Below, one piece after another: positions 47,649-60,018 of a stretch of DNA of 64,000 nucleotides. The stretch is from Linanthus parryae (Eukaryota; Streptophyta; Magnoliopsida; Ericales; Polemoniaceae): NCBI GenBank assembly GCA_023055425.1, contig JALGPY010000010.1, positions 19,689,363 through 19,753,362 on the forward strand. The letters are read 5' to 3'. The stretch's first letter is position 1. The number at the start of each line of letters is the position of its first letter. The position numbers and the translations under genes are program-made. The notes beneath the pieces were generated by a model. It was given only the letters and a program-made list of their open reading frames with translations, did no database searches and was not told where the DNA came from.

Positions 47649-48134
47649 CTAGAGCCAATCTGGTGCATCTCGTATGCCTTTAGATCTAGCGTGTCCTTCA
47701 TGCTTTCGCTGCGCAAGTGGCTTTGTGAGCGGATCTGAAAGATTATCATCCGTTAGAATCTTGCACATCTTCACATCTCCTCTATCGATCATATCACGAA
47801 TAAGGTGGAATATCCTAAGTACTTGCTTCGATTTCTAGTGCGATCTTGGTTCCTTGGCTTGTGCGATCGCTCCAGAGTTGTCACAATACAACTCGACGGG
47901 ATCCACGATGCTAGGGACCACACCCAGCTCAGTGATAAACTTCTTTATCCAAACTGCCTCTTTTGCTGCTTCCGCATCAGCAATGTTCTCAGCTTCAGTT
48001 TCAGAATCAGCAACTGTCCCTTGCTTGGAACTCTTCCAGCTCACAGCTCCTCCACTCAGGCAAAACACGTATCCCGACTGCGATCTGTAGTCATCTTTGT
48101 CGGTTTGCAAGCTTGCATCAGTGTAACCAATTAC
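47649..48134 (-). pseudogene. RNase H of copia copy 2
   Basis: Frame DDYRSQSGYVFCLSGGAVSW, SSKQGTVADSETEAEN, EAAKEAVWIKKFI, ELYCDNSGAIAQAKEPRSH, then a stop and the terminal DPLTKPLAQRKHEG...RDAPDWL. It retains the segment deleted in copy 1. Its upstream end is the insertion point of the three-LTR element. Confidence 0.88.
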
Positions 48135-48139
48135 ACTTA

Positions 48140-49342
48140 TGTGACATCCCGCATATATAATAATTAAGTGTGGTTATTTATTTATTTATATATATATATA
48201 TAGTCATTTGTTGAATATTTAGTATAATATGACACTTTGTAGATAATATAAATTTTCTTACAAGTTGGTCTAGTAGCTGATATAATTGTTTGTGGTCTAG
48301 TAATGTTGTTGCTAAATGTACACGCATGTGTGTGACATTGGGATGCATATTTATTCCATACACTAATTGCTATTATTACATGTGGGTGTTCCTTATAATT
48401 ACTCAAAAAAATGTATTTCTTGCATAGTCGTTATTTTGTTACTGCCATGTGGCTTTGAAAGGGGTTAGTCACCTACTAATAGCAAAACCCTCTTTATGGG
48501 GTTTCTTTAAAGTTGATGGACGGAGAGAGGATCAGATTAATCAACAATCTTTGTCTCTTTCATTGCAAAATTCCCATGCATTTCATTAGGAAGGTTTTTA
48601 GAGAAAGTTGTCAACTGGATGATTGAACAGAGCTTGTTTTTGTGTGAGCTTCATTTGTTGGACTAGCCTATGGATTCGAAAAAACAGTAGCTAATCCATG
48701 GTGTGCATACAGTCACTTATCTTGGTTTCGTTTGTGATTCTGAATCAGGTAGGGGAACTCTAATCTCTAAGTTTCCTACAGTTACAGTGTATTTCTGTGT
48801 ATAGTGCTGGTGTGATTTTTTACAGTTTTTTAGCTATCTGCTGATTAACTGGTGATTGATAAATCACGTTGTTTGTGTATTCGGTGCCGCATGCTGATTT
48901 GTAATAAATGGCTGTTGTGTTAAGTAGATTTTTGATTTCTACGCCAGTGGTTAGGCGGTACCTGCTGGGCTATTTTGGCTCACCCCTCTATTTTACAGGT
49001 TGACCAGGAGCGCGACTGGATCGCGGAGTAGTTGCTAAAATTTGTATTTTTAGTTAACTATGTTGTTTTAATTAGCTGTTTTTTTGGTTGTTTGTTGTAA
49101 ATTACTATTTTGGACCAGATATTTATAAAAATGTCAATTTTGACCAGCTGGTGTAGTTATTATTAAATTCAGTCATGTACCAGATTTTCCGAAATACTAT
49201 TAAAATGTTGTTCTGGTGGACTGTGTGTCCTCCTGGTTGAGATTTGAACGTCTGAAAGTGTCAGAGGGGTTAACTGTAACACATAATTTTTATCAGATAA
49301 TCGATATATTTTTATTATTAAAAATGTGACCGGGTCGTCACA
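48140..49342 (+). repeat. LTR 1 of the three-LTR element
   Basis: 1203 bp, TG...CA; carries an AT-rich start with a TATA microsatellite. Confidence 0.92.
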
Positions 49343-49981
49343 GTGGTATCAGAGCCTGACCCAACCGGAGGTACGGATAGTGTATCTGGGACTGGGGGGG
49401 TGTTTTGGCGGGTGTCTGTGACGGGTGTTGTACGAGTGGTACACACTTGTGAGTCACCACACTTGTGAGCCCTTGCACTGTCGAGCTAGGGGTACACAGT
49501 CTAGTACTGCGTGGGTGGTGGAGGTGATGGACTGAGTTGGTACGTGATGTTAAAAAAATATTCCTTTAGTTTTACTTTTAACGAAAAAATAGAGTTTTTG
49601 ATAAAAGGTGGTGTTTGTGAAATTTAGTGGCCGTGCATGGGTATGGACTTCATATTCTCTATCTTTTAGTTGGCATTTCTCCCATAGTAATTATTTGCTT
49701 GTCGTGGCCTCTGTGATGTTGTATGGTACCTTTGTTGTTACTGCTAATATTTCATCTGTGAGAAACTAATTTCTTAGGTCAAATGTTGACATAAAAATCT
49801 TATTTGGTGGGTATATTAAAAGAGAAGTTCATTATTTTTGTTGCGTTTATTGGGCTACTAAGTTAAAGAGATAAGGCCCCTGATTTAACTTGTTATAGTT
49901 TCCTTTTTGTAAAACGGAATATAGTGAGTGGTAGAAAATTCTTATAATTTCGGGACGAAATTTCTAATATGTAGGGTAGAT
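49343..49981 (+). other. Non-coding interior of the three-LTR element, first copy
   Basis: Starts with the primer binding site TGGTATCAGAGC (49344-49355). Ends with CGGGACGAAATTTC and a short purine stretch before the next LTR, a 3' end text also found in chromovirus-type gypsy elements. No long frame. Confidence 0.8.
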
Positions 49982-51175
49982 TGTGAAATCCCGTATATAT
50001 AATAATTAAGTGTGGTTATTTATATATATATATAATCATTTGTTGAATATTTAGTATAATATGACACTTTGTAGATAATATAAATTTTCTTACAACTTGG
50101 TCTAGTAGCTGATATAATTGTTTGTGGTCTAGTAATGTTGTTGCTAAATGTACAGGCATGTGTGTGACATTGGGATGCATATTTATTCCATACACTAATT
50201 GCTATTATTACATGTGGGTGTTCCTTATAATTACTCAAAAAAATGTATTTCTTGCATAGTCATTATTTTGTTACTACCATGTGGCTTTGAAAGGGGTTAG
50301 TCACCTACTAATAGCAAAACCCTCTTTATGGGGTTTCTTCAAAGTTGATGGACGGAGAGAGGATCAGATTAATCAACAATCTTTGTCTCTTTCATTACAA
50401 AATTCCCATGCATTTCATTAGGAAGGTTTTTAGAGAAAGTTGTCAACTGGATGATTGAACACAGCTTGTTTTTGTGTGAGCTTCATTTGTTGGACTAGCC
50501 TATGGATTCGAAAAAACAGTAGCTAATCCATGGTGTGCATACAGTCACTTATCTTGGTTTCGTTTGTGATTCTGAATCAGGTAGGGGAACTCTAATCTCT
50601 AAGTTTCCTACAGTTACAGTGTATTTCTGTGTATAGTGCTGGTGTGATTTTTTACAGTTTTTTAGCTATCTGCTGATTAACTGGTGATTGATAAATCACG
50701 TTGTTTGTGTATTCGGTGTCGCATGCTGATTTGTAATAACTGGCCGTTGTGTTAAGTAGATTTTAGATTTCTACGCCAGTGGTTAGGCGGTACCTGCTGG
50801 GCTATTTTGGCTCACCCCTCTATTTTACAAGTTGACCTGGAGCGCGACTGGATCGCGGAGTAGTTGCTAAAATTTGTATTTTTAGTTAACTGTGTTGTTT
50901 TAATTAGCTATTTTTTTGGTTGTTTGTTGTAAATTACTATTTTGGACCAGATATTTATAAAAATGTCAATTTTGACCAGCTGGTGTAATTATTTATTAAA
51001 TTCAGTCACGTACCAGATTTTCCGAAATACTATTAAAATGTTGTTCTGGTGGACTGTGCGTCCTCCTGGTTGAGATTTGAACGTCTGAAAGTGTCAGACG
51101 GGTTGACTGTAACACATAATTTTTATCAGATAATCGATATATTTTTATTATTAAAAATGTGACCGGGTCGTCACA
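49982..51175 (+). repeat. LTR 2 of the three-LTR element
   Basis: 1194 bp, very close to LTR 1 and LTR 3, followed by the same primer binding site. Confidence 0.92.
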
Positions 51176-51361
51176 GTGGTATCAGAGCCTGACCCAACCG
51201 GAGGTACGGATAGTGTATCTGGGACTGGGCGGGTGTTTTGGCGGGTGTCTGTGACGGGTGTTGTACGAGGGGTAAACACTTGTGAGTCACCACACTTGTG
51301 AGCCACCGCACTGTCGAGCTAGGGGTACACAGTCTAGTACTGCGTTGGTGGTGGAGGTGAT

Positions 51362-52080
51362 TTTTTTTTTTTTTTTGGAAAGTAGAAATGCATTAGATTA
51401 AGGACAATTACAACGAGTGTTGATACATCGGATCCTATCGTGGACCTTTTGAACCTCGGCACGGCAAACATGACGAATAGATACGAAATCAAACAAGATA
51501 CAATCCATTCTGATGTCTTGCGCGATTGTTCTAATGGTATGATTTGTTGCTGTCCCATTGAGGTTATCCACCGTGAGCAGTGAGTCCGTCAGAATTTCCA
51601 CATTTTTGTAACCAAAGGATAACATCCATCTAATAGCCTTTGATAAAGCAAGCGCTTCTGCCTGAAGAGGGGATTCCGTTTGAAGATGAATGTAGCCATC
51701 TTCATAAGTTTGATTGGGTCTCATCCATGCCGCAGTAGTTTTCCCATTTTGAGTCCAAGAAGCATCCACCATAAAAGAAACTGTTTGGGAAGTACCTGCA
51801 GATTTTTTTTGTTGGAAAGTGGGGTGTCTTTCACGTGCAGGCGAAGAACCGTCCATAGTAGATTTTTCGGGTCTTCGAGAAGTGCTAGAAAGTGTCTGAC
51901 CAAGAGTTACAAGTGAAGCTGCAGGCGTAATTGAATCATTATGATTCATTACCACTTCATTTCGATGTAACCAAATTTGTCGCATTGTGAGAAGGAAAAA
52001 TTTCCTATCTTCAGAGGTGGTGAGAGTCGAAAAAAGATTCAGATAAAAATCCGAAAAGGAGGGCGACAGGCCGGACTGTT
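51362..52080 (-). mobile_element. 5'-truncated LINE with RNase H domain
   Basis: Poly(T) at 51362-51376 is the minus-strand poly(A) tail. TSD AGGTGAT flanks (51355-51361, 52081-52087). The minus-strand frame 51985-51398 carries a plant LINE RNase H-like domain: FMVDASWTQNGKTTAAWMR, SPLQAEALALSKAIRW and ILTDSLLTVDNLNG. It would be the C-terminus of ORF2; reverse transcriptase is absent because of 5' truncation. Confidence 0.88.
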
Positions 52081-52212
52081 AGGTGATCATTTGCTTCATG
52101 TGTTATTTAGTTTTGTGTGCTGACACGATAAGTGATACGAATGACTTTAGAACCTTTCCGAGACTTAGCGACTTCAGCTTCGAGGACGAAGCTCTCTTTA
52201 AGGGGGGAAGGA

Positions 52213-52491
52213 TGTAACACCCCGTATTTTTTTCCGAATATTTTTGACGTATTTTTCGTAAAATTTAAACAGCTATTTTGAATTATATGACTAGTAGGGG
52301 AGGTAATTGCAATTTTGGATAATATTATATAGTTGTTGTAGGGGGTATATTTTGTCTTTTACGAAACTTGTAGTATTTAATACTCGTATTTTGACTTTAT
52401 ACTATACGTATTTTATACTCTCTACCCATATGTATTTACACCGTATACATACTACATATTCTATATTATATTTTATATTATAATACTTTAC

Positions 52492-52586
<95 letters not shown>

Positions 52587-55500
52587 CTAAAAATAAAACA
52601 CCCTCACCTGACATTCCGCATTCCCCAACAGCAACCCAATCCCCAACAACTTCCCAACCCCCAACAAAACTCTCCCTCACTTTCTCTCCCTCTCTCCCCG
52701 TCACCTTCTCTCTCTCTCTCTCTCTCTCTTTCTCTTCTAATTATTTGTTTCCCTTCTCTTCTTCGGCACAACACCCTCACCACCCGACACCTCCCTCTCT
52801 GCCATCCCTCCACCACCATCACCCTCTATCTCTCTCTCTCTGTTCTAACGACGAGGAAGCAGCGGCAGCAGCAGCTGCAATGGCTGCTGCCAACTCCCGC
52901 AAGCCACCGCCGAGAGACCCACCCCAACCACGACCACCACCACCTCATATCTTCTCCTCCCTCTGCCTCTCTCTCACCCTCTCTGTTATGCCGGAAGCAG
53001 CGCAGAAGACGAAGCAGAAGCAGCGGCGACCCCTTGCCGCTGCCGTTGCCGGAATCCATGGCCGCCACCATCACGGCCACCCATCTCTCCCCCCTTCCCA
53101 CTGTTCTCTCGTTCTCTCCCCTCTCTACCTTGCTCGAATAAGCCACCGAAGGACGAAACAGCAGCAGAAACCGCAGCAGCAGCCAACAACGCCGCCGCCA
53201 CCTCCATTTTTTCCGGCGACCCGAAGAGAGCTTCGAGCCCGCTCAAAACAGAGGCACCCAGCCTCTTCCACCAATCCCCCTGGCCTCCTGGAGGTCCGAT
53301 CAGGTCTGTAGAGGTCCAAGACAGAGCCCCGTCGGCCACCATCACCGGCGACACTTTCGGCACTTCGACCCGTCCCATTTCTTCACCGTGTCTCGCAATT
53401 TTTGGACTGGGTATGCTCGAAATCTTCCTCTGAGTTGTTTTTAATGATCAAAACCAAGTTTTAAGGCCTCGAATCCACGTTTTAATCGGTTAGTTTGAAA
53501 GTTCATGTTTAGGGGGTTAAAGTGTCTTTTTCAGAAAGTTTTCAGGGGGTTATAATGTCGTTTCAGAAACTTAGGGGGAGGCAGTTGACATTTCAGAAAC
53601 TTTTTGCAGTTTTTAATTTCAGATTTATTTATAAAATTAGTTTTTCTTTAATTTGATTAGATTATTATTTATAAATTAATAACTATATTTTTGGGGAAAA
53701 GTATTATTAAAGAAAATATAATTTTGGGTTTATAAATAAGTTAAAATTAGTATTTTATTGAGAAAAATAAAAGGAACTAGAAATAAATATAGGTTGTATA
53801 TTTGTTTAGATTGTATTAAGCTAGAAGCTCCGATTTGTAGGTGACGATTCCGTAGACGAGAACGAATTATATGACGTGCTTGGATTTTGGTAAGTTAATA
53901 TGCCTAGTCTCGTGTGCCTTTCATTTCTTTCGCGTATCGCGTGAGTTATTTGTGAAAAACTACCGTACTTGATTTATTTGAGTTATTTGCTTATTTTGAA
54001 ATACTCTTCCTTGAAGTATCGTATGAAAAATGATAATCCAAATCCGAAAATAAGAATCCGAAAGAAGTACGTCTAAACGAAGTACCAATCAAATCCCGAC
54101 TACCACATTAAGCCCTGATTAATTAGTTCACAAGCCACAATTATCGAAAGTGTTGTCCTCCTTTCATGTCCAAATATATATATTTATGCTTTTATGTCTC
54201 AAATGTGATTTGTGTTATACGTGTTCGATTTGAGATTTTAAATATTTTTCTAAATGATTCTTTGAGAACTATCACGTGAACTTAATAACACGTAATAATG
54301 TAAAGTGAAAACAGTTGTGCGGCGGAACCTTATATACATCGTGGTTATGATATTTTGGGATGGCATGGCCACCCGTTCTATGTTTGATATTTTGCTCGGT
54401 TGCAATTAGCCCCGGGTTGCTCCCTGTACTCACCTCTCTGGCCGCAAGAGTCTTAGGGGGGTGCCGGCACTTAAGGTCTTGGATGCATGCGAGATGGTTG
54501 GTTCTATATTATTGGATTGGTTCGTTCCCCGCTACAACTGATTAATAAATATGGTTTTTGATGAACAAACGGAAAGAAATTCTATATAAGATTTTTCCCC
54601 TAATTGGGACAGTATTATGAGATTTTCCCTAATCGGGACATATGGTGGTTTAAGAAAATATATTTTCATTGAAATTATAAACGGCAATTGGTTGAGAATT
54701 ATTACTGTACGTGTTTTATTTGTCTACTTGGTTTTGAATAACTCTTCTTTAGAAGTATTATATGAAATTGGTATTTAAATCTAAATAACAAATCTGAAAG
54801 ACGAACATCTAAACTCTATTGTGAAATAATTTGAAATAACTTGAACATCTACACTCCTTACTCGATTCTACATCTTGAAAGATAAATTCGTAATTATGTA
54901 AAGTGGAAAGCCGTTGTGCGTGGGTTTGTGCCATATCCCTGATACGATACATTTCTGACATATTGTGTTGGTTACTGATATGAGATTATGAGATTATGAG
55001 GCTCTGACCTCCTCTGATTAGTTATGGTTATGAGGCGCTGTGATGCGAACCTCCTGTGATTGAGTTATGGTTGTGGTAGTGCTTTTGCACATATGAGAAA
55101 GAGGTTGTGGATTGGATATGGTCACGCCACGTATCAACTAGTTACTAAAATGGATTTCTGGACTCGATTTATATTGTTATGAGATATCTTGAGATTAAAA
55201 TAAAATTGTGAATTGTTATTAACAGTGAGTTCCCGAGATGTACCACATCTTCGGCTTGGAACACGAAATTTGAGATAGTTACGGAGTTTGACACACCAAA
55301 TCAGTTGTGAACGCTTTTCCCGCGAGTATTTGACATTTATTTATCAGCGAATTGGTTATTCCTGTCACATGTCTCATCATCTGTTTACGTGCTATGGGTG
55401 TTAGCTCACTCAGCCGTTTGCTGACTATTTTCTGTAAAAACTGCGTCGGCTTTTGCTATTTTAAAACCGCAGGTTAGCTCTCGAGGTGGGGGAATGTTCA

Positions 55501-55754
55501 CGACACTTTGGACATGAAAGCTTGCTAGTTGGAAGATCACATAGTATATTATCTCACCTAAAAGTGTATTCCTTGATTTTCAAAAGAATATCACTGTCTT
55601 TATTTGTACGGAAATTGTAAAAGTCATAATTTGAAGTTTCATGTTATCCATGGTTGTACTAGCTGTGAACCGACGATCCTTATCCGTTCCCAATGAAGCT
55701 CATCACCTCGGGCGGAGGCATTTCCCTTGTTGTTTAACGAGGGGAGTGTTAAAG
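52213..55754 (+). repeat. LTR A of the second non-coding element
   Basis: About 3.54 kb, right end uncertain by a few bases. Contains a (TAA)n run, a pyrimidine-rich and GC-rich stretch (52600-53420) and AT-rich remainder. Frames in it differ between the two LTR copies and are not taken as genes. Confidence 0.85.
52494..52586. repeat. (ATA)n microsatellite in LTR A
   Basis: About 31 uninterrupted triplets. The equivalent place in LTR B (about 56377-56424) has about 16. Confidence 0.95.
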
Positions 55755-56096
55755 TTGGTATCAGAGCCGACGGTTCTAAGTTAGTACGATCTTCGATTTC
55801 CACTAAACTAAAACCAAAAAGATTTTTCAAAATTAAAATGGATGTAGGACAACTAAAACCGGTAATAAAATTGAACAAGCCGGGGATTGCGAGATAGCTT
55901 AAGTCCTTAGATGCCAGGAGTGCTGATTTGTGATTCTTGTTAGCTTGAGCTTCTAATTGCTGTTATGTGATCATTTGCTTCGTGTGTTATTTAGTTTTGT
56001 GTGCTGACACGATTAGTGATACGAATGACTTTAGAACCTTTCCGATACTTAGCGACCCTAGCTTCGAGGACGAAGCTCTCTTTAAGGGGGGAAGGA
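55755..56096 (+). other. Interior of the second non-coding element
   Basis: Starts TTGGTATCAGAGCCGACGG (primer binding site 55756-55767) and ends in the polypurine tract. No coding capacity. Contains GTGATCATTTGCTTCGTG, matching the text at 52084 where the left piece begins. Confidence 0.8.
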
Positions 56097-56374
56097 TGTA
56101 ACACCCCGTATTTTTTTCCGAATATTTTTGACGTATTTTTCGTAAAATTTAAACAGCTATTTTGAATTATATGACTAGTAGGGGAGGTAATTGCAATTTT
56201 GGATAATATTATATAGTTGTTGTAGGGGGTATATTTTGTCTTTTACGAAACTTGTAGTATTTAATACTCGTATTTTGACTTTATACTATACGTATTTATA
56301 CTCTCTACCCATACGTATTTACACCGTATACATACTACATATTCTATATTATATTTTATATTATAATACTTTAC

Positions 56375-56425
<51 letters not shown>

Positions 56426-59400
56426 TAAAAATAAAACACCCTCACCTGACATTCCCCATTCCCCAACAGCAACCCAATCCCCAACAACTTCCCAACCCCC
56501 AACAAAACTCTCCCTCACTTTCTCTCCCTCTCTCCCCGTCACCTTCTCTCTCTCTCTCTTTCTCTTCTATTTATTTTTTTCCCTTCTCTTCTTCGGCACA
56601 ACACCCTCACCACCCGAAACCTCCCTCTCTGCCATCCCTCCACCACCATCTCCCTCTATCTCTCTCTCTCTCTGTTTTGACGACGAGGAAGCAGCGGCGG
56701 CAGCAGCAGCTGCAATGGCTGCTGCCAACTCCCGCAAGCCACCGCCGAGAGACCCACCCCAACCATGACCACCACCACCTCATATCTTCTCCTCCCTCTG
56801 CCTCTCTCTCACCCTCTCTGTTATGCCGGAAGCAGCGCAGAAGACGATGCAGAAGCAGCAGCGACCCACTGCCGCTGCCGTCGCCGGAATCCATGGCCGC
56901 CACCATCACGGCCACCCATCTCTCCCCCCTTCCCACTTTTCTCTCGTTCTCTCCCCTCTCTAACTTGCTCGAATAAGCCACCGAAGGACGAAACAGCAGC
57001 AGAAACCGCAGCAGCAGCCAACAACGCCGCCGCCACCTCCATTTTTTCCGACGACCCGAAGAGAGCTTCGAGCCCGCTCAAAACAGAGGCACCCAGCCTC
57101 TTCCACCAATCCCCCTGGCCTCCTGGAGGTCTGATCAGGTCTGTAGAGGTCCAAGACAGAGCCAAGAACCACCGGAGAATAACCCCGTCGGCCACTATCT
57201 CCGGCGACACTTTCGGCACTTCGACCCGTCCCATTTCTTCACCGTTTCTCGCGATTTTTGGACTGGGTATGCTCAAAATCTTCCCCTGAGTTGTTTTTAA
57301 TGATCAAAACCAAGTTTTAAGGCCTCGAATCCACGTTTTAATCGGTTAGTTTGAAAGTTCATGTTTAGGGGGTTAAAGTGTCTTTTTCAGAAAGTTTTCA
57401 GGGGGTTATAATGTCGTTTCAGAAACTTAGGGGGAGGCAGTTGACATTTCAGAAACTTTTTGCAGTTTTTAATTTCATATTTATTTATAAAATTAGTTTT
57501 TCTTTAATTTGATTAGATTATAATTTATAAATTAATAACTATATTTTTGGGGGAAAGTATTATTAAAGAAAATATAATTTTGGGTTTATAAATAAGTTAA
57601 AATTAGTATTTTATTGAGAAAAATAAAAGGATCTAGAAATAAATATAGGTTGTATATTTGTTGAGATTGTATTAAGCTAGAAGCTCCGATTTGTAGGTGA
57701 CGATTCCGTAGACGAGAACGAATTATATGACGTGCTTGGATTTTGGTAAGTTAATATGCCTAGTCTCGTGTGCCTTTCATTTCTTTCGCGTATCGCGTGA
57801 TTTATTTGTGAAAAACTACCGTACTTGATTTATTTGAGTTATTTGCTTATTTTGAAATACTCTTCCTTGAAGTATCGTATGAAAAATGATAATCCAAATC
57901 CGAAAATAAGAATCCGAAAGAAGTACGTCTAAACGAAGTACCAATCAAATCCCGACTACCACATTAAGCCCTGATTAATTAGTTCACAAGCCACAATTAT
58001 CGAAAGTGTTGTCCTCCTTTCATGTCCAAATATATATATTTATGCTTTTATGTCTCAAATGTGATTTGTGTTATACGTGTTCGATTTGAGATTTTAAATA
58101 TTTGTCTAAATGATTCTTTGAGAACTATCACGTGAAATTAATAACACGTAATAACGTAAAGTGAAAACAGTTGTGCGGCGGAACCTTATATACATCGTGG
58201 TTATGATATTTTGGGATGGCATGGCCACTCGTTCTATGTTTGATATTTTGCTCGGTTGCAATTAGCCCCGGGTTGCTCCCTGTACTCACCTCTCTGGCCG
58301 CAAGAGTCTTAGGGGGGTGCCGGCACTTAAGGTATTGGATGCATGCGAGATGGTTGGTTCTATATTATTGGATTGGTTCGTTCCCCGCTACAACTGATTA
58401 ATAAATATGTTTTTTGATGAACAAACGGAAAGAAATTCTATATGAGATTCTTCCCCTAATTGGGACAGTATTATGAGATTTTTCCTAATCGGGACATATG
58501 GTGGTTTAAGAAAATATATTTTCATTGAAATTATAAACGGCAATTGGTTGAGAATCTATTACTGCACGTGTTTTATTTGTCTACTTGGTTTTGAATAACT
58601 CTTCTTTAGAAGTATTATATGAAATTGGTATTTAAATCTAAATAACAAATCTGAAAGACGAACATCTAAACTCTATTGTGAAATAATTTGAAATAACTTG
58701 AACATCTACACTCCTTACTCGATTCTACATCTTGAAAGAAAAATTCGTAATTATGTAAAGTGGAAAGCCGTTGTGCGTGGGTTTGTGCCATATCCCTGAT
58801 ACGATACATTTCTGACATATTGTGTTGGTTACTGATATGAGATTATGAGATTATGAGGCTCTGACCTCCTCTGATTAGTTATGGTTATGAGGCGCTGTGA
58901 TGCAACCTCCTGTGATTGAGTTATGGTTGTGGTAGTGCTTTTGCACATATGAGAAAGAGGTTGTGGATTGGATATGGTCACGCCCCGTATCAACTAGTTA
59001 CTAAAATGGATTTCTGGACTCGATTTATATTGTTATGAGATATATTGAGATTAAAATAAAATTGTGAATTGTTATTAACAGTGAGTTCCCGAGATGGACC
59101 ACATCTTCGGGTTGGAACACGAAATTTGAGATCGTTACGGAGTTTGACACACCAAATCAGCTGTGAACGCTTTTCCCGCGAGTATTTGACATTTATTTAT
59201 CAGCGAATTGGTTATTCCTATCATATGTCTCATCATCTGTTTACGTGGTATGGGTGTTAGCTTACTCAGCCGTTTGCTGACTATTTTCTGTAAAAACTGC
59301 GTCGACTTTTGCTATTTTAAAAACGCAGGTTGGCTCTCGAGGTGGGGGAATGTTCACGACACTTTGGACAGGAAAGCTTGCTAGTTGGAAGATCACATAG

Positions 59401-59566
59401 TATATTATCTCACCTAAAAGTGTATTCCTTGATTTTCAAAAGAATATCACTGTCTGTATTTGTAAAGAAATTGTAAAAGTCATAATTTGAAGTTTTATGT
59501 TATCGATGGTTGTACTAGCTGTGAACCGACGATCCTTATCCGTTCCCAATGAGGCTCATCACCTCG
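56097..59566 (+). repeat. LTR B of the second non-coding element, right end missing
   Basis: Matches LTR A throughout with few changes until AATGAGGCTCATCACCTCGG, where it joins the interior of the three-LTR element (CTGAGTTGGTACGTGATG). Confidence 0.85.
56377..56424. repeat. (ATA)n microsatellite in LTR B
   Basis: About 16 triplets at the place equivalent to 52494-52586. Confidence 0.95.
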
Positions 59567-60018
59567 GGCTGAGTTGGTACGTGATGTTAAAAAAATATCC
59601 CTTTAGTTTTACTTTTAACGAAAAAATAGAGTTTTTGATAAAAGGTGGTGTTTGTGAAATTTAGTGGCCGTGCATGGGTATGGACTTCATATTCTCTATC
59701 TTTTAGTTGGCATTTCTCCCATGGTAATTATTTGTTTGTCGTGGCCTCTGTGATGTTGTATGGTACCTTTGTTGTTACTGCTACTATTTCATCTGTGAGA
59801 AACTAATTTCTTAGGTCAAATGTTGACATAAAAATCTTATTTGGTGGGTATATTAAAAGAGAAGTTCATTATTTTTGTTGTGTTTATTGGGCTACTAAGT
59901 TAAAGAGATAAGGCCACTGATTTAACTTGTTATAGTTTCCTTTTTGTAAAACGGAATATAGTGAGTGGTAGAAAATTCTTTTAATTTCGGGACGAAATTT
60001 CTAATATGTAGGGTAGAT
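59567..60018 (+). other. Interior of the three-LTR element, right part of the second copy
   Basis: Matches 49530-49981 nearly base for base, then LTR 3 follows. Confidence 0.85.

Larger units (their letters stand above)
52088..59566 (+). mobile_element. Second non-coding LTR element with 3.5-kb LTRs (large retrotransposon derivative), truncated
   Basis: Two long repeats (52213-about 55754 and 56097-59566) start TGTAACACCCCGTAT. Before each stands the same 3' interior text ending CTTTAAGGGGGGAAGGA (polypurine tract); after the first stands TGGTATCAGAGCC. The interior is only about 340 bp. The left begins inside the interior and the right LTR stops about 190 bp short, so this is a cut-out piece without its own TSD. 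The purine tract and CGAGGACGAAGC text resemble gypsy Tekay/Del 3' ends. Confidence 0.85.

Noticed and set aside
48182..50238. Repeated 72-74 codon minus-strand frame
   Set aside because: Part of the duplicated LTRs, ending in a TATA microsatellite; no evidence for a protein.
52745..53311. 188-codon Pro/His/Ser-rich frame
   Set aside because: The equivalent stretch in the other LTR (56580-57290) is broken up by indels into different frames; low-complexity composition explains the open frame.
54360..54545. 61-codon frame repeated with two changes at 58216-58401
   Set aside because: It is shared only because both lie in twin LTRs of one element, and the whole LTR is equally alike, so it shows no coding constraint.
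56191..56976. 261-codon frame with a long Asn run
   Set aside because: It reads through the (ATA)n microsatellite and CT-rich repeats; not a gene.
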